A stretch of DNA of 64,000 nucleotides from Sediminimonas qiaohouensis DSM 21189 (GTDB lineage Bacteria; Pseudomonadota; Alphaproteobacteria; Rhodobacterales; Rhodobacteraceae). The position numbers and the translations under genes are program-made. The stretch's first letter is position 1. Each line of letters opens with the position of its first letter. The notes under the pieces are model-generated. The model did no database searches. It saw only the letters and a list, made by a program, of their open reading frames with translations, and had not been told where the DNA came from. This document shows, one piece after another, positions 36,216 through 45,008 of this stretch. The stretch covers positions 112,363-176,362 of the forward strand of contig NZ_AUIJ01000005.1 in assembly GCF_000423645.1 (NCBI RefSeq), read 5' to 3'.

Positions 36216-37138
36216 GCGCTTCTCTCCGTCAAAACCTGGACATGTGCCGCCGCGCTGGCCGCCAGCGCCGTGAGATCATATCCCCCCTCAAGAGTCGAGA
36301 CAACGCGACCATCGCACAGCTCATCCGCCAGATCGCACAATTGCTGCGTCAGCCATGTGAAATCCTCGGTCTGCCAGTTGAGTTGCGCCAGCGGATCATC
36401 GGCGTGCGCATCAAATCCCGCCGAGATGATCAGCAGCTCGGGCGCAAAGGCCTGCAGGCGGGGGAATACCTGCGCCTCGTAAACCCGGCGCATATGCGCG
36501 CCATCTGACTCGGGCGGCAGCGGCAGGTTCATCACGTTGTCATGCGCGCCCGTCTCATCCCGCGCGCCCGTGCCGGGCCAAAGCGGTAACTGGTGCGAGG
36601 ACACGAACAGCGCGCGCGCCTCGTCCCACAAAAGATCCTGCGTGCCGTTGCCGTGGTGCACGTCGAAGTCCACCACCGTGACGCGCGACAGCCCGTGGTG
36701 ATCCAACGCATGTTTCGCCGCCAGCGCAGCGTTGCCGAACAGGCAAAACCCCATCGGCGTTGCGTGTTCGGCGTGGTGGCCGGGCGGGCGGCAAGCGGCA
36801 AAGGCGTTATCCACCTCGCCGCCCAGAACCATGTCAACGGCGCGCACCGCGGCCCCGGCCCCGCGATAGGCCGCGGTCAGTGAGCCGGGCGAGATGAACG
36901 TATCGGCGTCCAGCTTGGCGATGCCTTCGGCAGGCAAGGCCGCGCGCAATTCGGCCACGTAGGACGCGGGATGCACGCGCAGCACGTCATCCTCGGCCGC
37001 CAGCGGCGCGGTCACGCGGGTCAGCGGCAGCGGCTCCAGCGCGTGCAGGGCATGTTCCAGGCGGGCCACCTGTTCGGGGTGGCCGCGCGGGGTGTGGTGA
37101 TCGAGGCAATCGGCATGGGTCAGCAATGCGGTCGTCAT
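36212..37138 (-). CDS. Histone deacetylase family protein (acetoin-utilisation/APAH-like)
   Basis: A 308-residue zinc deacetylase of the HDAC fold. Catalytic parts are [16 protein letters not shown] (tandem His), [14 protein letters not shown] (zinc Asp-x-His) and [18 protein letters not shown] (third zinc Asp), followed by STLEGGYD. Bacterial relatives act on polyamines or acetylated amines; the substrate here is unknown. ATG 37138 gives [17 protein letters not shown]; upstream extension is unlikely. It overlaps xseB, so it is the probable first gene of the HDAC-xseB-ispA-dxs operon. Confidence 0.92.
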   Translation of the reverse strand: MTTALLTHADCLDHHTPRGHPEQVARLEHALHALEPLPLTRVTAPLAAEDDVLRVHPASYVAELRAALPAEGIAKLDADTFISPGSLTAAYRGAGAAVRAVDMVLGGEVDNAFAACRPPGHHAEHATPMGFCLFGNAALAAKHALDHHGLSRVTVVDFDVHHGNGTQDLLWDEARALFVSSHQLPLWPGTGARDETGAHDNVMNLPLPPESDGAHMRRVYEAQVFPRLQAFAPELLIISAGFDAHADDPLAQLNWQTEDFTWLTQQLCDLADELCDGRVVSTLEGGYDLTALAASAAAHVQVLTERSA

Positions 37139-37217
37139 GTCGGGTGTCCGGTTGTGGTAATCGGAGGCGAAGGTACGGGTGCGGCGCGGCCTTGTCCATC
37201 CGGGCCGCCGGGGCGCA

Positions 37218-37934
37218 TCAATCGGGTGCCAGCATGTAACCCGCGCCGCGCACCGTTTGCAGGTATCGGGGCTGTTTCGGGTCGGCCTCGATCTTGCGGC
37301 GCAGGCGGGTGATTTGCACGTCAACGGCGCGGTCCTGCGAATGGGTGCTGCCCGCGCCACTACCGGCGCGGCCCAGTTCGGCCACCAGTTGCGTGCGGCT
37401 GATCGGTTCACCGGGGGTGGCGGCGAAGATGCGCATGAGCTGGCTCTCGGTCGAGGTCAGGCGCACCGGCTCGTTATCGAGCCACATTTCGCCGCGCTCG
37501 ATATCGTATTGGATTTCGCCAAGGCGCAACACCTTTGGGGTCAGCTCGGCCGCCTCGGTTTCTGGCATGCGGCGCAGGATGGCATTGACCCTGAGCAGGA
37601 GTTCCTTTGGCTCGAACGGCTTGGCAAGGTAGTCGTCCGCGCCCGCCTCAAGCCCGGTGATCCGATCCTCGGTTTCGCCCTTGGCGGTCAGAAGCAGGAT
37701 GGGGGTCTGGCTGGTTTTGCGCAGCTCGCGGGTGAGCGAAACGCCATCCTCGCCCGGCATCATCACATCCATGACGATCAGGTCGAAATCGAGCCCCTCC
37801 AAAACCCGCCGGGCGTGGGCGGCATCGCGGGCCGTGGACACGAAAAACCCGTGGCGGATCAGGAACTTCTGCAACAGGCCGCGGATACGTTCGTCATCAT
37901 CCACGATCAGGATATGTGCCTCGATATCGGTCAT
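37218..37934 (-). CDS. petR: OmpR-family response regulator PetR
   Basis: A 238-residue DNA-binding response regulator. The receiver has phospho-Asp 56 (LIVMDVMMPGEDG), the Thr of LLLTAKGE and the Lys of AKPFEPKELL. The C-terminal winged helix (residues about 140-235) has the OmpR recognition helix DRAVDVQITRLRRKIE. PetR, with PetP, is needed in Rhodobacter capsulatus for cytochrome bc1 production. The pairing with a MarR-type gene in an ATGA overlap supports the name; no kinase is adjacent. Confidence 0.88.
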   Translation of the reverse strand: MTDIEAHILIVDDDERIRGLLQKFLIRHGFFVSTARDAAHARRVLEGLDFDLIVMDVMMPGEDGVSLTRELRKTSQTPILLLTAKGETEDRITGLEAGADDYLAKPFEPKELLLRVNAILRRMPETEAAELTPKVLRLGEIQYDIERGEMWLDNEPVRLTSTESQLMRIFAATPGEPISRTQLVAELGRAGSGAGSTHSQDRAVDVQITRLRRKIEADPKQPRYLQTVRGAGYMLAPD

Positions 37935-38428
37935 GCACCGGCCTCGCGGAAGGCGTGGTAGCGGCGGCGCATTTCCGGGTCCATCATCGCCTCGAGCACC
38001 TGGCGAAAGCCGGCGACGGCCTCGGGCCCGGCGGCGCGGAAGGCGGCGCGCATGCGCGCGCGCTGTGCGTCCGAAAGGCGGGCCTCCAGCGCCTTGCCTT
38101 CTTCGGTCAGGTAGAGGTGCCGCTCGCGCTTGTCGCTGGTGCCGATGCGGCTTTCGACGAGGCCATCCTCGATCAGGGTGCGCAGGACGCGATTGAGCGA
38201 TTGCTTGGTCACGCCCAGCAGTATCAGCAGGTTGTTGACGGTAGTCCCCGGCGCGCGGTTGATGAAATGGATCGCCCGGTGATGCGCGCGGCCATAGGCC
38301 AACGTCGCAAGGATGCGGTCGGGGTCGGAGGTGAAGCCGCGATAGGCGAAGAACATCGCCTCGATCCCCTGGCGCAGCTGTTCGTCGGTAAGGAACAGGA
38401 GGTTCTCTCCTACGGGGGCGTCTGCCAT
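37931..38428 (-). CDS. petP: MarR-family regulator PetP
   Basis: A 165-residue winged-helix protein of the MarR type (ILATLAYGRAHHRAIHFI, then TTVNNLLILLGVTKQSLNRVLRTLIEDGLV and the wing DKRERHLYLTEEGKALE). ATG 38428 is preferred over the longer frame to 38473. Its stop overlaps the petR start by four bases, so the two are co-translated. Tandem palindromes at 38474-38500 lie just upstream and look like MarR-type operator sites. Confidence 0.88.
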   Translation of the reverse strand: MADAPVGENLLFLTDEQLRQGIEAMFFAYRGFTSDPDRILATLAYGRAHHRAIHFINRAPGTTVNNLLILLGVTKQSLNRVLRTLIEDGLVESRIGTSDKRERHLYLTEEGKALEARLSDAQRARMRAAFRAAGPEAVAGFRQVLEAMMDPEMRRRYHAFREAGA

Positions 38429-38473
38429 TTGGGTCACTCCTCGTTCATTGCCTGCTCTTTCCATGGGCAGCAT

Positions 38474-38500
38474 AAGTCAGCGTTGTTGACTTTCCAAGTC
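38474..38500. promoter_or_regulatory. Overlapping palindromes upstream of petP
   Basis: AAGTCA (38474-38479) pairs with TGACTT (38487-38492), and GACTT (38488-38492) pairs again with AAGTC (38496-38500). Three alternating half-sites in 27 bp, 46-72 bp before the petP start, suit cooperative binding by PetP dimers. Confidence 0.45.
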
Positions 38501-38593
38501 TCAACTGGTAGCGAATCGCAGTTTTGACGCAATTTTATGTCCACTTCGGACGTAACGAACGCAACAAATGGAAATGTTGGCAAGGATACGGCA

Positions 38594-39460
38594 ATGGCTG
38601 GCTATGATGACCGCGACGGCAAGATCTGGATGGATGGCGAACTGCTTGATTGGCGCGGGGCCAAGGTGCACGTGCTGACGCATGCGCTGCACTACGCGTC
38701 GTCCGTGTTCGAGGGCGAGCGGTGCTACAACGGCAAGATCTTTCGCAGCCGCGACCACTCTGAGCGGCTGATCCGGTCGGGCGAGATGATCGATTTCGAA
38801 ATCCCCTGGACGGTGGACCAGATCGAGGCGGCCAAGCAGGAGGCGCTTGAGGCGAACGGGCTGAGCAACGCATATGTGCGCGCGTTTGCCTGGCGCGGTG
38901 CGGGCGACGACATGGGCGTGGCCAGCGCGCGCAACCCCGTGCACCTGGCCGTGGCCGTGTGGGAGTGGGGGAACTACTACGGCGAGGCCAAGACCAAGGG
39001 CGCGAAACTGGACATCGCGAAGTGGAAGCGGCCCAGCCCGGAAACCGCGCCCAGCCAATCCAAGGCGGCGGGTCTGTACATGATCGCGACCATGTCCAAG
39101 CACGCGGCCGAGGCCAAGGGATGCAGCGACGCGATGATGATGGATTACCGCGGTTACGTGGCAGAAGCGACCGGCGCGAACATTTTCTTCGTGCGCGACG
39201 GCGAGGTGCACACGCCGACGCCGGATTCGTTCCTGAACGGGCTGACGCGGCAAACGGTTCTGCAGATGCTGCACGAGCGCGGCGTGACGGTGCACGAGCG
39301 GCACATCATGCCCGATGAGTTGCCCGATTTCGAGCAGTGCTGGCTCACAGGCACCGCCGCCGAGGTGACGCCGGTGGGGCAGATCGGGGATTACAATTTC
39401 GAGGTAGGGGCGCTGACGCGCGACATCTCGGACGCGTACGAGAAGCTGGTGCGCGCCTGA
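38594..39460 (+). CDS. ilvE: Branched-chain amino acid aminotransferase
   Basis: PLP enzyme that transfers amino groups to and from Leu, Ile and Val. The 288-residue protein belongs to fold type IV: HALHYASSVFEGERCY, the PLP Lys at about 157 (SQSKAAGLYM), and EATGANIFFVRDG with FLNGLTRQTVL complete it. ATG 38594 is preceded by AAGGA. It is divergent from petP. Confidence 0.95.
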   Translation: MAGYDDRDGKIWMDGELLDWRGAKVHVLTHALHYASSVFEGERCYNGKIFRSRDHSERLIRSGEMIDFEIPWTVDQIEAAKQEALEANGLSNAYVRAFAWRGAGDDMGVASARNPVHLAVAVWEWGNYYGEAKTKGAKLDIAKWKRPSPETAPSQSKAAGLYMIATMSKHAAEAKGCSDAMMMDYRGYVAEATGANIFFVRDGEVHTPTPDSFLNGLTRQTVLQMLHERGVTVHERHIMPDELPDFEQCWLTGTAAEVTPVGQIGDYNFEVGALTRDISDAYEKLVRA

Positions 39461-39473
39461 ACGGGCGGCGCGC

Positions 39474-40073
39474 TCAGAAATCGACCCCCTTCTGGGCCTT
39501 TATGCCGGCCTGGAAGGGGTGTTTGACCTCGGTCATTTCGCTAACCAGATCGGCATATTCGCATATCTGCGCGGGGGCGTCGCGGCCCGTCAGGATGACG
39601 CCCGTGCGCGCGTGGCGGGCGCGCAGGCCGTCGATCACGGCCTCTACGGTCAGGTAGTCATAGCGCAGGGCGATGTTGATCTCGTCCAGCACGACCAGGT
39701 CATATTCACCGCTTTCCATCATTTCACGGGCGCGGGCAAAGGCGGCCTCGGCGGCGGTGATATCGCGTTCGCGGTCTTGCGTATCCCAGGTAAAGCCCTC
39801 GCCCATGGTGTGCCATGTGACGCGGTCGAGGGTATCGATAAAGCGCCGCTCGCCGGTGATCCAGTTGCCCTTGATGAACTGCACGACGCCGACGTTCTGA
39901 CCCCAGCCCAGGGCGCGCACGATGACGCCAAAGGCGGAGCTGGACTTACCTTTGCCGTTGCCTGTGTGCACCAGCACCAAACCGCGACCGGCATCGCTGG
40001 CTTCGCGTGTCTTGCGGCGGTGCGCGTCCTGCATCTGTTGCATGCGGGCCTTGTGATCGTCCTGTTCAGGCAT
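39474..40073 (-). CDS. cobO: Cob(I)yrinic acid a,c-diamide adenosyltransferase
   Basis: Attaches the adenosyl group to cobalt during coenzyme B12 synthesis or salvage. The 199-residue protein has the P-loop TGNGKGKSSSAFG, RALGWGQNVGVVQFIKGNW, WDTQDRERD and the Walker B region YDLVVLDEIN, all typical of CobO/BtuR. ATG 40073 matches the family start. It is convergent with ilvE, and other B12 genes are not in the window. Confidence 0.95.
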   Translation of the reverse strand: MPEQDDHKARMQQMQDAHRRKTREASDAGRGLVLVHTGNGKGKSSSAFGVIVRALGWGQNVGVVQFIKGNWITGERRFIDTLDRVTWHTMGEGFTWDTQDRERDITAAEAAFARAREMMESGEYDLVVLDEINIALRYDYLTVEAVIDGLRARHARTGVILTGRDAPAQICEYADLVSEMTEVKHPFQAGIKAQKGVDF

Positions 40074-40098
40074 GGGGCCTCCAGTGGGGTCAGAGGGC

Positions 40099-40126
40099 AA
40101 AAGGGGCGCCCAGCGAAGGGCGCCCC
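40099..40126 (-). terminator. Rho-independent terminator of the first Pot-type ABC operon
   Basis: On the minus strand a perfect 9-bp GC stem (40118-40126 with 40103-40111) with a 6-nt loop is followed by four T. It lies about 29 bp after the end of the last permease gene. Confidence 0.75.
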
Positions 40127-40154
40127 GATGTATTGGGTTCATGTTTGGCCGCGA

Positions 40155-41021
40155 TCAGCTGGGCGTGATGCCCCGCAGGCGTTCGGACCGGCGGCGCAGC
40201 AACTCGATCGTGGTCAGCAGCAGGATCGAGATGGTCACCAGGATGGTTGCCACCGCCAAGATTGTCGGGCTGATCTGTTCGCGCAGGCCGATGAACATCT
40301 GCCAAGGCAGCGTCTTTTGCCCGGCAGAGCCGACCAGCAGCACGACGATAACCTCGTCAAAAGAGGTGATGAAGGCGAACAGTCCGCCCGAGATGACGCC
40401 GGGAAGGATCAGCGGCATCTGCACCTTGAAGAAGGTCGTCACCGGGTCCGCACCCATGTTGGCCGCCGCCCGCGTGAGGGATTCATCAAAGCTCGACAAT
40501 GTGGCGGTCACGGTGATGATGACGAACGGGATGCCCAAGGCCGCGTGGGCCAGAACGACGCCCATGAACGTGCCTTGAAGGCCGATATTGGCGTAGAAAA
40601 AGAACATGCCGGCCGAGGTGATGATCAACGGCACGATCATCGGCGAGATCAACAGCGCGGTGATCGGCTTTTTGAACGGCACGTGCGGCTGCGTCAGGCC
40701 GATCGCCGCCAGCGTGCCCAGGGACACCGCGATCAGCGTGGCCAGCGGTGCGATCTTGATCGAGTTCGAGAACGCCTGCAGCCAGGAATAATCGCCGTTC
40801 GCACCAAAGAAGTCGCGATAGTGCTTGAGCGAATACCCGTCGGGATCAAGCCGAAGCATTTCCGGCGTGAAGGTGAAGAAGTCCTGCGCGTTGAAGGACA
40901 ACGGGACGATCACCGCGATCGGGAAGATCAAGAAGAAGAAGATCAGCCCGCAAATCACCCGGAAGCCGTAGAACCAGACCCGTTGGCCGAACGTCGCGTA
41001 GGAAGGAAGTGTCGTAGCCAT
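40155..41021 (-). CDS. ABC transporter permease (PotC/PotI type)
   Basis: A 288-residue inner-membrane permease with six hydrophobic helices and the EAA-type loop (RAAANMGADPVTTFFKVQMPLILPGVISG). The N-terminal pair of helices and the DEVIVVLLVGS loop match the second permease of spermidine/putrescine transporters. It follows the first permease with a 6-bp gap and is the last gene of the operon ATPase-binding protein-permease-permease. Confidence 0.93.
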   Translation of the reverse strand: MATTLPSYATFGQRVWFYGFRVICGLIFFFLIFPIAVIVPLSFNAQDFFTFTPEMLRLDPDGYSLKHYRDFFGANGDYSWLQAFSNSIKIAPLATLIAVSLGTLAAIGLTQPHVPFKKPITALLISPMIVPLIITSAGMFFFYANIGLQGTFMGVVLAHAALGIPFVIITVTATLSSFDESLTRAAANMGADPVTTFFKVQMPLILPGVISGGLFAFITSFDEVIVVLLVGSAGQKTLPWQMFIGLREQISPTILAVATILVTISILLLTTIELLRRRSERLRGITPS

Positions 41022-41027
41022 GTCTTT

Positions 41028-42311
41028 TTACCCCAACTTCACGTTATCGACGCCGACAAGCTTGTCGTAGATGTAGTAGAGCAGCAGCACCACCACGAGC
41101 ATGATCGTGCCCAGAGCCGCCGCGAGACCCCAGTTGCCGGAACTGGAGAACTGGTAGTAGATCCGGTTCGAGATGAACGTGCCATCCGCGCCGCCAACCA
41201 GTTCAGGCGTGATGAAGTAACCAACCGCCAGGATGAACACCAACAGCGACCCGGCGCCAATCCCCGGCGTGGTTTGCGGGAAATACACGCGTATGAAGGC
41301 CACAGTGTTGGTCGCGCCAAGCGATTTTGCCGCGCGCAGGTAGGATGGCGGGATGGTCTTCATCACCGAGTAGAGCGGCAGGATCATGAACGGCAGCAGG
41401 ATGTGCGTCATCGCGATGACCACGCCAAGTTGGTTGTTGATCAGTGACATTCGCTCGGTAAAGCCAAGCGCGATCCAGAAATCGTTGATCACGCCCTGTT
41501 GCTGCAACAGGATTTTCCACGCCGACGTTCGCACCAGAAGCGATGTCCAGAACGGCAGCAGCACGAGGATCAGCAACAGGTTCGCCGATTTGGTCGGTAG
41601 ATCAGCCAACAGCCACGCCACCGGATACCCCAGGGCGAAGGTGCAGAAGGTGATCAGGAAACTGAGCCAGATGGTTCTGATCATCAGCTTGGAATAGATC
41701 CGCTGATCGGGGTCCTTCATCGCGATGCCTTCGCTGGTGCGCTGTGCATCAAAGGCCGCGAGGAAGTAGCTGGTCGTGTAATAGCCCGAATTCGCCTTGA
41801 TCGTGGCCCAGTATTCGATATCGCCCCAGTCCTCATCGATATCGAGGAATTTCTCACGGAAGGGGCCATCGGTTTCGATATCCCAGTTGGAGACCCGGCG
41901 CCCCGACTTGCGGAAGATCGACGACATGCCGGCGGATTCGTAGTTGAACCGGCGCCCGAGCTGCGTGTGGTTGCGATTCTCGAACGCGGTCGCCAAATCC
42001 TGCGCCAGGGCGCGATAGACGGGCTCGGGGGGCATCTCGCCCGAGGCGGGATCCCATTCCTGGACCTCCTCGACCACGTTGGGCAGCAGATCGGGCACGT
42101 ATTCGGTGCCGGCGGTATTCTGAACCGAGCGCATCAACATCTCGCCGATGGGCAAGACGAAACTGATGGTTACGAACAACAACAGCGGTGCGATCAACAG
42201 CAGCGCGCGGATCTTTTGCGCCCTGAGAGCCCGCGCCAGACTTTGCTTCAGTGGCGTGCCATCCGCCGCCAGAACCAATCCGTTCTCGTCTACATGGGTA
42301 TCGGCCATCAT
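41028..42311 (-). CDS. ABC transporter permease (PotB/PotH type)
   Basis: A 427-residue permease, longer than usual because of a periplasmic insert of about 130 residues after the first helix (LIAPLLLFVTISFVLPIGEML). The remaining helices and the EAA-like loop (RAAKSLGATNTVAFIRVYFPQTTPGIGAG) are canonical. Two ATGs (42311 and 42308) are adjacent. The long N-terminal insert is a feature of one PotB subtype and could help dock the binding protein. Confidence 0.93.
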   Translation of the reverse strand: MMADTHVDENGLVLAADGTPLKQSLARALRAQKIRALLLIAPLLLFVTISFVLPIGEMLMRSVQNTAGTEYVPDLLPNVVEEVQEWDPASGEMPPEPVYRALAQDLATAFENRNHTQLGRRFNYESAGMSSIFRKSGRRVSNWDIETDGPFREKFLDIDEDWGDIEYWATIKANSGYYTTSYFLAAFDAQRTSEGIAMKDPDQRIYSKLMIRTIWLSFLITFCTFALGYPVAWLLADLPTKSANLLLILVLLPFWTSLLVRTSAWKILLQQQGVINDFWIALGFTERMSLINNQLGVVIAMTHILLPFMILPLYSVMKTIPPSYLRAAKSLGATNTVAFIRVYFPQTTPGIGAGSLLVFILAVGYFITPELVGGADGTFISNRIYYQFSSSGNWGLAAALGTIMLVVVLLLYYIYDKLVGVDNVKLG

Positions 42312-42452
42312 ACTTCCCTGTTGGTCATTCGGAACACGTTTGCCGGATCCGTTATTCGTTTGTCTTGGCGAACCTGCCCGGTCTTGGGCAGATCGGCAAA
42401 GACGCAAGGGGTGGCGGGGGGCCGATGGCCCACCCGCCGGATTATTGGCCGA

Positions 42453-43556
42453 TTACTCGAGCAGCCATGCCTGGAACTGGCTGTCCAGGTCGTCACGGTA
42501 GCTGGCCCACCAGTTGTAGTTGAACAGGAAGGTGTTCTTGGCGTTGGCCGGGTCGGTCGGCATGTGCGGCGCCATCTCGATGCCCAGCTCGGCGTGCTTG
42601 CCAACCAGCGGAGCCGAGGAGGCACGTGCCGGACCGTAGGAGATGTACTTGGCCTGATCCGCCAGACGCTGCGTGTCGGTCGCGAACTTCACGAAATCCT
42701 TGACGCGTGCCAGGCGATCCGCCGGAAGATCGGCCGGGATGATCCAGCCATCAAGGTCGAACATCTGCCAATCCCAGAGCATGCCGATCGGCTGATCCTG
42801 CTCGGCAATGGCCGAGAACAGGCGGCCGTTATAGGTGGAGCCCATCACGACTTCGCCGTCGGCCAGCAGCTGCGGGGTTTCCGCGCCTGCGGACCACCAC
42901 ACGGTGTCATCCTTGATGGTGTCGAGCTTGGCAAAGGCCCGCTCAACGCCTTCTTCGGTTTCCAGGGTGTCATAGACATCGTCGATGGCCACACCGTCAC
43001 AGATCAGCGCCCATTCCAGGTTGCCGATCGGGCGCTTTTCCAGCGCGCGCTGGCCCGGGTAGGTTTCGGTGTCGAAAATCGCGCAGACGCTTTCGGGCTT
43101 CTGATCGACCATGTCGGTGCGATAGCCGAAAGTCGTCGAGAAGACGATCTGCGGGATGAAGCAATCGCTGACGATCGAGCCGCCGAAATCTTCGGAGGCC
43201 GGGGTGCCGTCGGGTGCGGCTGCCAGCATCTCGTCATGGTCGATTTGCATGGCAAGGCCTTCGTCGCAAAGGCGCATACCATCTGCGGCGGTGACGTCGA
43301 CCAGATCCCAGGTCACGTTGCCGGCTTCGGACATCGCGCGCAGCTTGGTCACGGCTTCGCCCGAGCTTTCGTCGGTGACGACTTCGAGGCCGGGGTTCAT
43401 TTCCTTGTAGGGCTCGATGTAGGCCTGAACCTGGCTGTTCTGGTATGCACCGCCCCACGACACGACGGTCATGCTGTCGGCCATGTCCTGCGCGGAAGCG
43501 GCAAAGCTGGTGCCCAGCACCGCCCCCGAGGCCAGAAGAATGGATTTGAGTTTCAT
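42453..43556 (-). CDS. Pot-type ABC transporter substrate-binding protein
   Basis: A 367-residue periplasmic binding protein. The signal peptide ends at about ASA-QD (residue 22). The mature part begins MTVVSWGGAYQNSQVQAYIEPYKEMNPGLEVV, a class of binding proteins for putrescine, spermidine or related cationic compounds, and contains WGGAYQ and MGSTYNGRL. The ligand is not decided by sequence. Between its stop and the next permease (42312-42452) an imperfect GC-rich stem (about 42413-42438) may protect the binding-protein mRNA. Confidence 0.92.
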   Translation of the reverse strand: MKLKSILLASGAVLGTSFAASAQDMADSMTVVSWGGAYQNSQVQAYIEPYKEMNPGLEVVTDESSGEAVTKLRAMSEAGNVTWDLVDVTAADGMRLCDEGLAMQIDHDEMLAAAPDGTPASEDFGGSIVSDCFIPQIVFSTTFGYRTDMVDQKPESVCAIFDTETYPGQRALEKRPIGNLEWALICDGVAIDDVYDTLETEEGVERAFAKLDTIKDDTVWWSAGAETPQLLADGEVVMGSTYNGRLFSAIAEQDQPIGMLWDWQMFDLDGWIIPADLPADRLARVKDFVKFATDTQRLADQAKYISYGPARASSAPLVGKHAELGIEMAPHMPTDPANAKNTFLFNYNWWASYRDDLDSQFQAWLLE

Positions 43557-43645
43557 ACGGTTACTCTCCTTGTGTAACGCCCGTTATCTGTTGCCCACCC
43601 ATCCACGGGCTGGAAGAGGGGGGGCTGTACGCACGCCCGACGCGA

Positions 43646-44746
43646 TCAGGCATCCAGCGCGCGGCAGTCCTCCGGAAGCCAGCCGATCTCGATCTGCTGT
43701 CCCGGCTTCAGGCGAACCTGATCCGGGGCGTTCCGGGTTTTGATGATGAAATCGTCACGGCCCGCGACGCGCAGGCGGGTGCGGAAGATGTCGCCCATGT
43801 AGATGAACTCCAGCACCTCGGCCTTGAGGGTGTGCGATCCCTCCTTGAGGCGGCCCTTGTCGATCTCCACCCGCTCGGGGCGAATGGAAATCAGGGTGCG
43901 CTCACCGGGTTTGGACACGTTCACGGGCGTGCAATCGATCACCTCGCCATCATCAAGCTCGACTACGGCCAGGCCGTTGTTGATTTCCTTGACGGTGCCT
44001 TCGAAGGTGTTGTTTTCGCCGATGAACTGCGCGACGAAGCTGTTTTCGGGGGCTTCATACAGTGTATCGGGCGCGGCAAGCTGCTGAATGCGGCCATCGT
44101 CGAACACGGCAACGCGATCGGACATCGTCAGCGCCTCGGTCTGGTCGTGGGTGACGTAGACGGTGGTGATCCCGAGCTGGTGCGCGAGGTTGGTGATCTC
44201 GAACTGCATATGCTCGCGCAGCTGCTTGTCGAGCGCGCCAAGCGGCTCGTCCATCAGGACCAGCTCGGGCTCGAACACCAGGGCGCGCGCCAGGGCGACA
44301 CGCTGCTGCTGCCCGCCCGATAGCTGCGCCGGGCGGCGGCCACCGAAATCGCCCATCTGCACCATGTCCAACGCACGCTTGACCTTTTCCTCGCGCTCGG
44401 ACTTGCCCAGCTTGCGCACTTCCAACGGGAAGGCGAGGTTTTCGGCGATGGTCATGTGGGGGAAAAGTGCATAGTTCTGAAAGACCATGCCGATGCCGCG
44501 TTTATGCGGCGGGATGTTGTTGATCGGCTTGCCGTCCAGTTTGATCTCGCCATGGGTGGCGGTCTCGAAGCCGGCCAACATCATCAGGCAGGTGGTCTTG
44601 CCGGATCCTGAGGGCCCCAACATTGTCAGGAATTCGCCCCTCGGCATCGCGAGGTTCAGATCCTTGACCACCAGCTGCACGCCGTCATAGCTCTTCTGGA
44701 CGTGCTCGAATTCGACGAAGGCGTCGTTGCTATTCTCTCTGGACAA
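43646..44746 (-). CDS. ABC transporter ATP-binding protein (PotA type)
   Basis: A 366-residue ATPase of the polyamine/opine transporter group. It has Walker A GPSGSGKTT, Q-loop VFQNYALFPHM, the signature LSGGQQQR, Walker B LVLMDEPLGALD and the H-loop VYVTHDQTEAL, then a C-terminal TOBE domain (about 280-360). It starts the operon that continues with binding protein and two permeases. The gap upstream (44747-45008) contains a 10-bp GC stem at 44939-44962. Confidence 0.95.
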   Translation of the reverse strand: MSRENSNDAFVEFEHVQKSYDGVQLVVKDLNLAMPRGEFLTMLGPSGSGKTTCLMMLAGFETATHGEIKLDGKPINNIPPHKRGIGMVFQNYALFPHMTIAENLAFPLEVRKLGKSEREEKVKRALDMVQMGDFGGRRPAQLSGGQQQRVALARALVFEPELVLMDEPLGALDKQLREHMQFEITNLAHQLGITTVYVTHDQTEALTMSDRVAVFDDGRIQQLAAPDTLYEAPENSFVAQFIGENNTFEGTVKEINNGLAVVELDDGEVIDCTPVNVSKPGERTLISIRPERVEIDKGRLKEGSHTLKAEVLEFIYMGDIFRTRLRVAGRDDFIIKTRNAPDQVRLKPGQQIEIGWLPEDCRALDA

Positions 44747-44938
44747 AGTGTCTCCCCGTTTCGCTTGCGCGGCTGGTGCCGCTTATTGGTTCTTTCGGCT
44801 CTGGCCGTTGGTTGATTTGAACTAAAGCGCGTCAAAGCCTCCGTTGCAACAGGGTTGCGACATTTTTGGTCAATTCGCGACACATGCAATGCGTGCTGAC
44901 CGTCATTGAGGCAAAAAAAGGAAATATGCCTGTCGGAA

Positions 44939-44962
44939 CGCGGGCCCGGGTTCGGGCCCGCG
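44939..44962. terminator. Stem-loop between the aminotransferase and the ABC operon
   Basis: CGCGGGCCCG (44939-44948) pairs perfectly with CGGGCCCGCG (44953-44962) around a 4-nt loop, just downstream of the 45009-46379 gene on its strand. The nearest T run for that strand is about 20 bp further, so termination is likely but not textbook. Confidence 0.5.
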
Positions 44963-45008
44963 CAATCCTAAGGCGAGTCGACGCGCCTGCCGACACCGCT
45001 TCAGGTGG

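Noticed and set aside
39519..41447. A 642-codon plus-strand frame across cobO and the ABC permeases
   Set aside because: It lies opposite three well-supported genes and reads as low-complexity Arg/His/Gln-rich protein.
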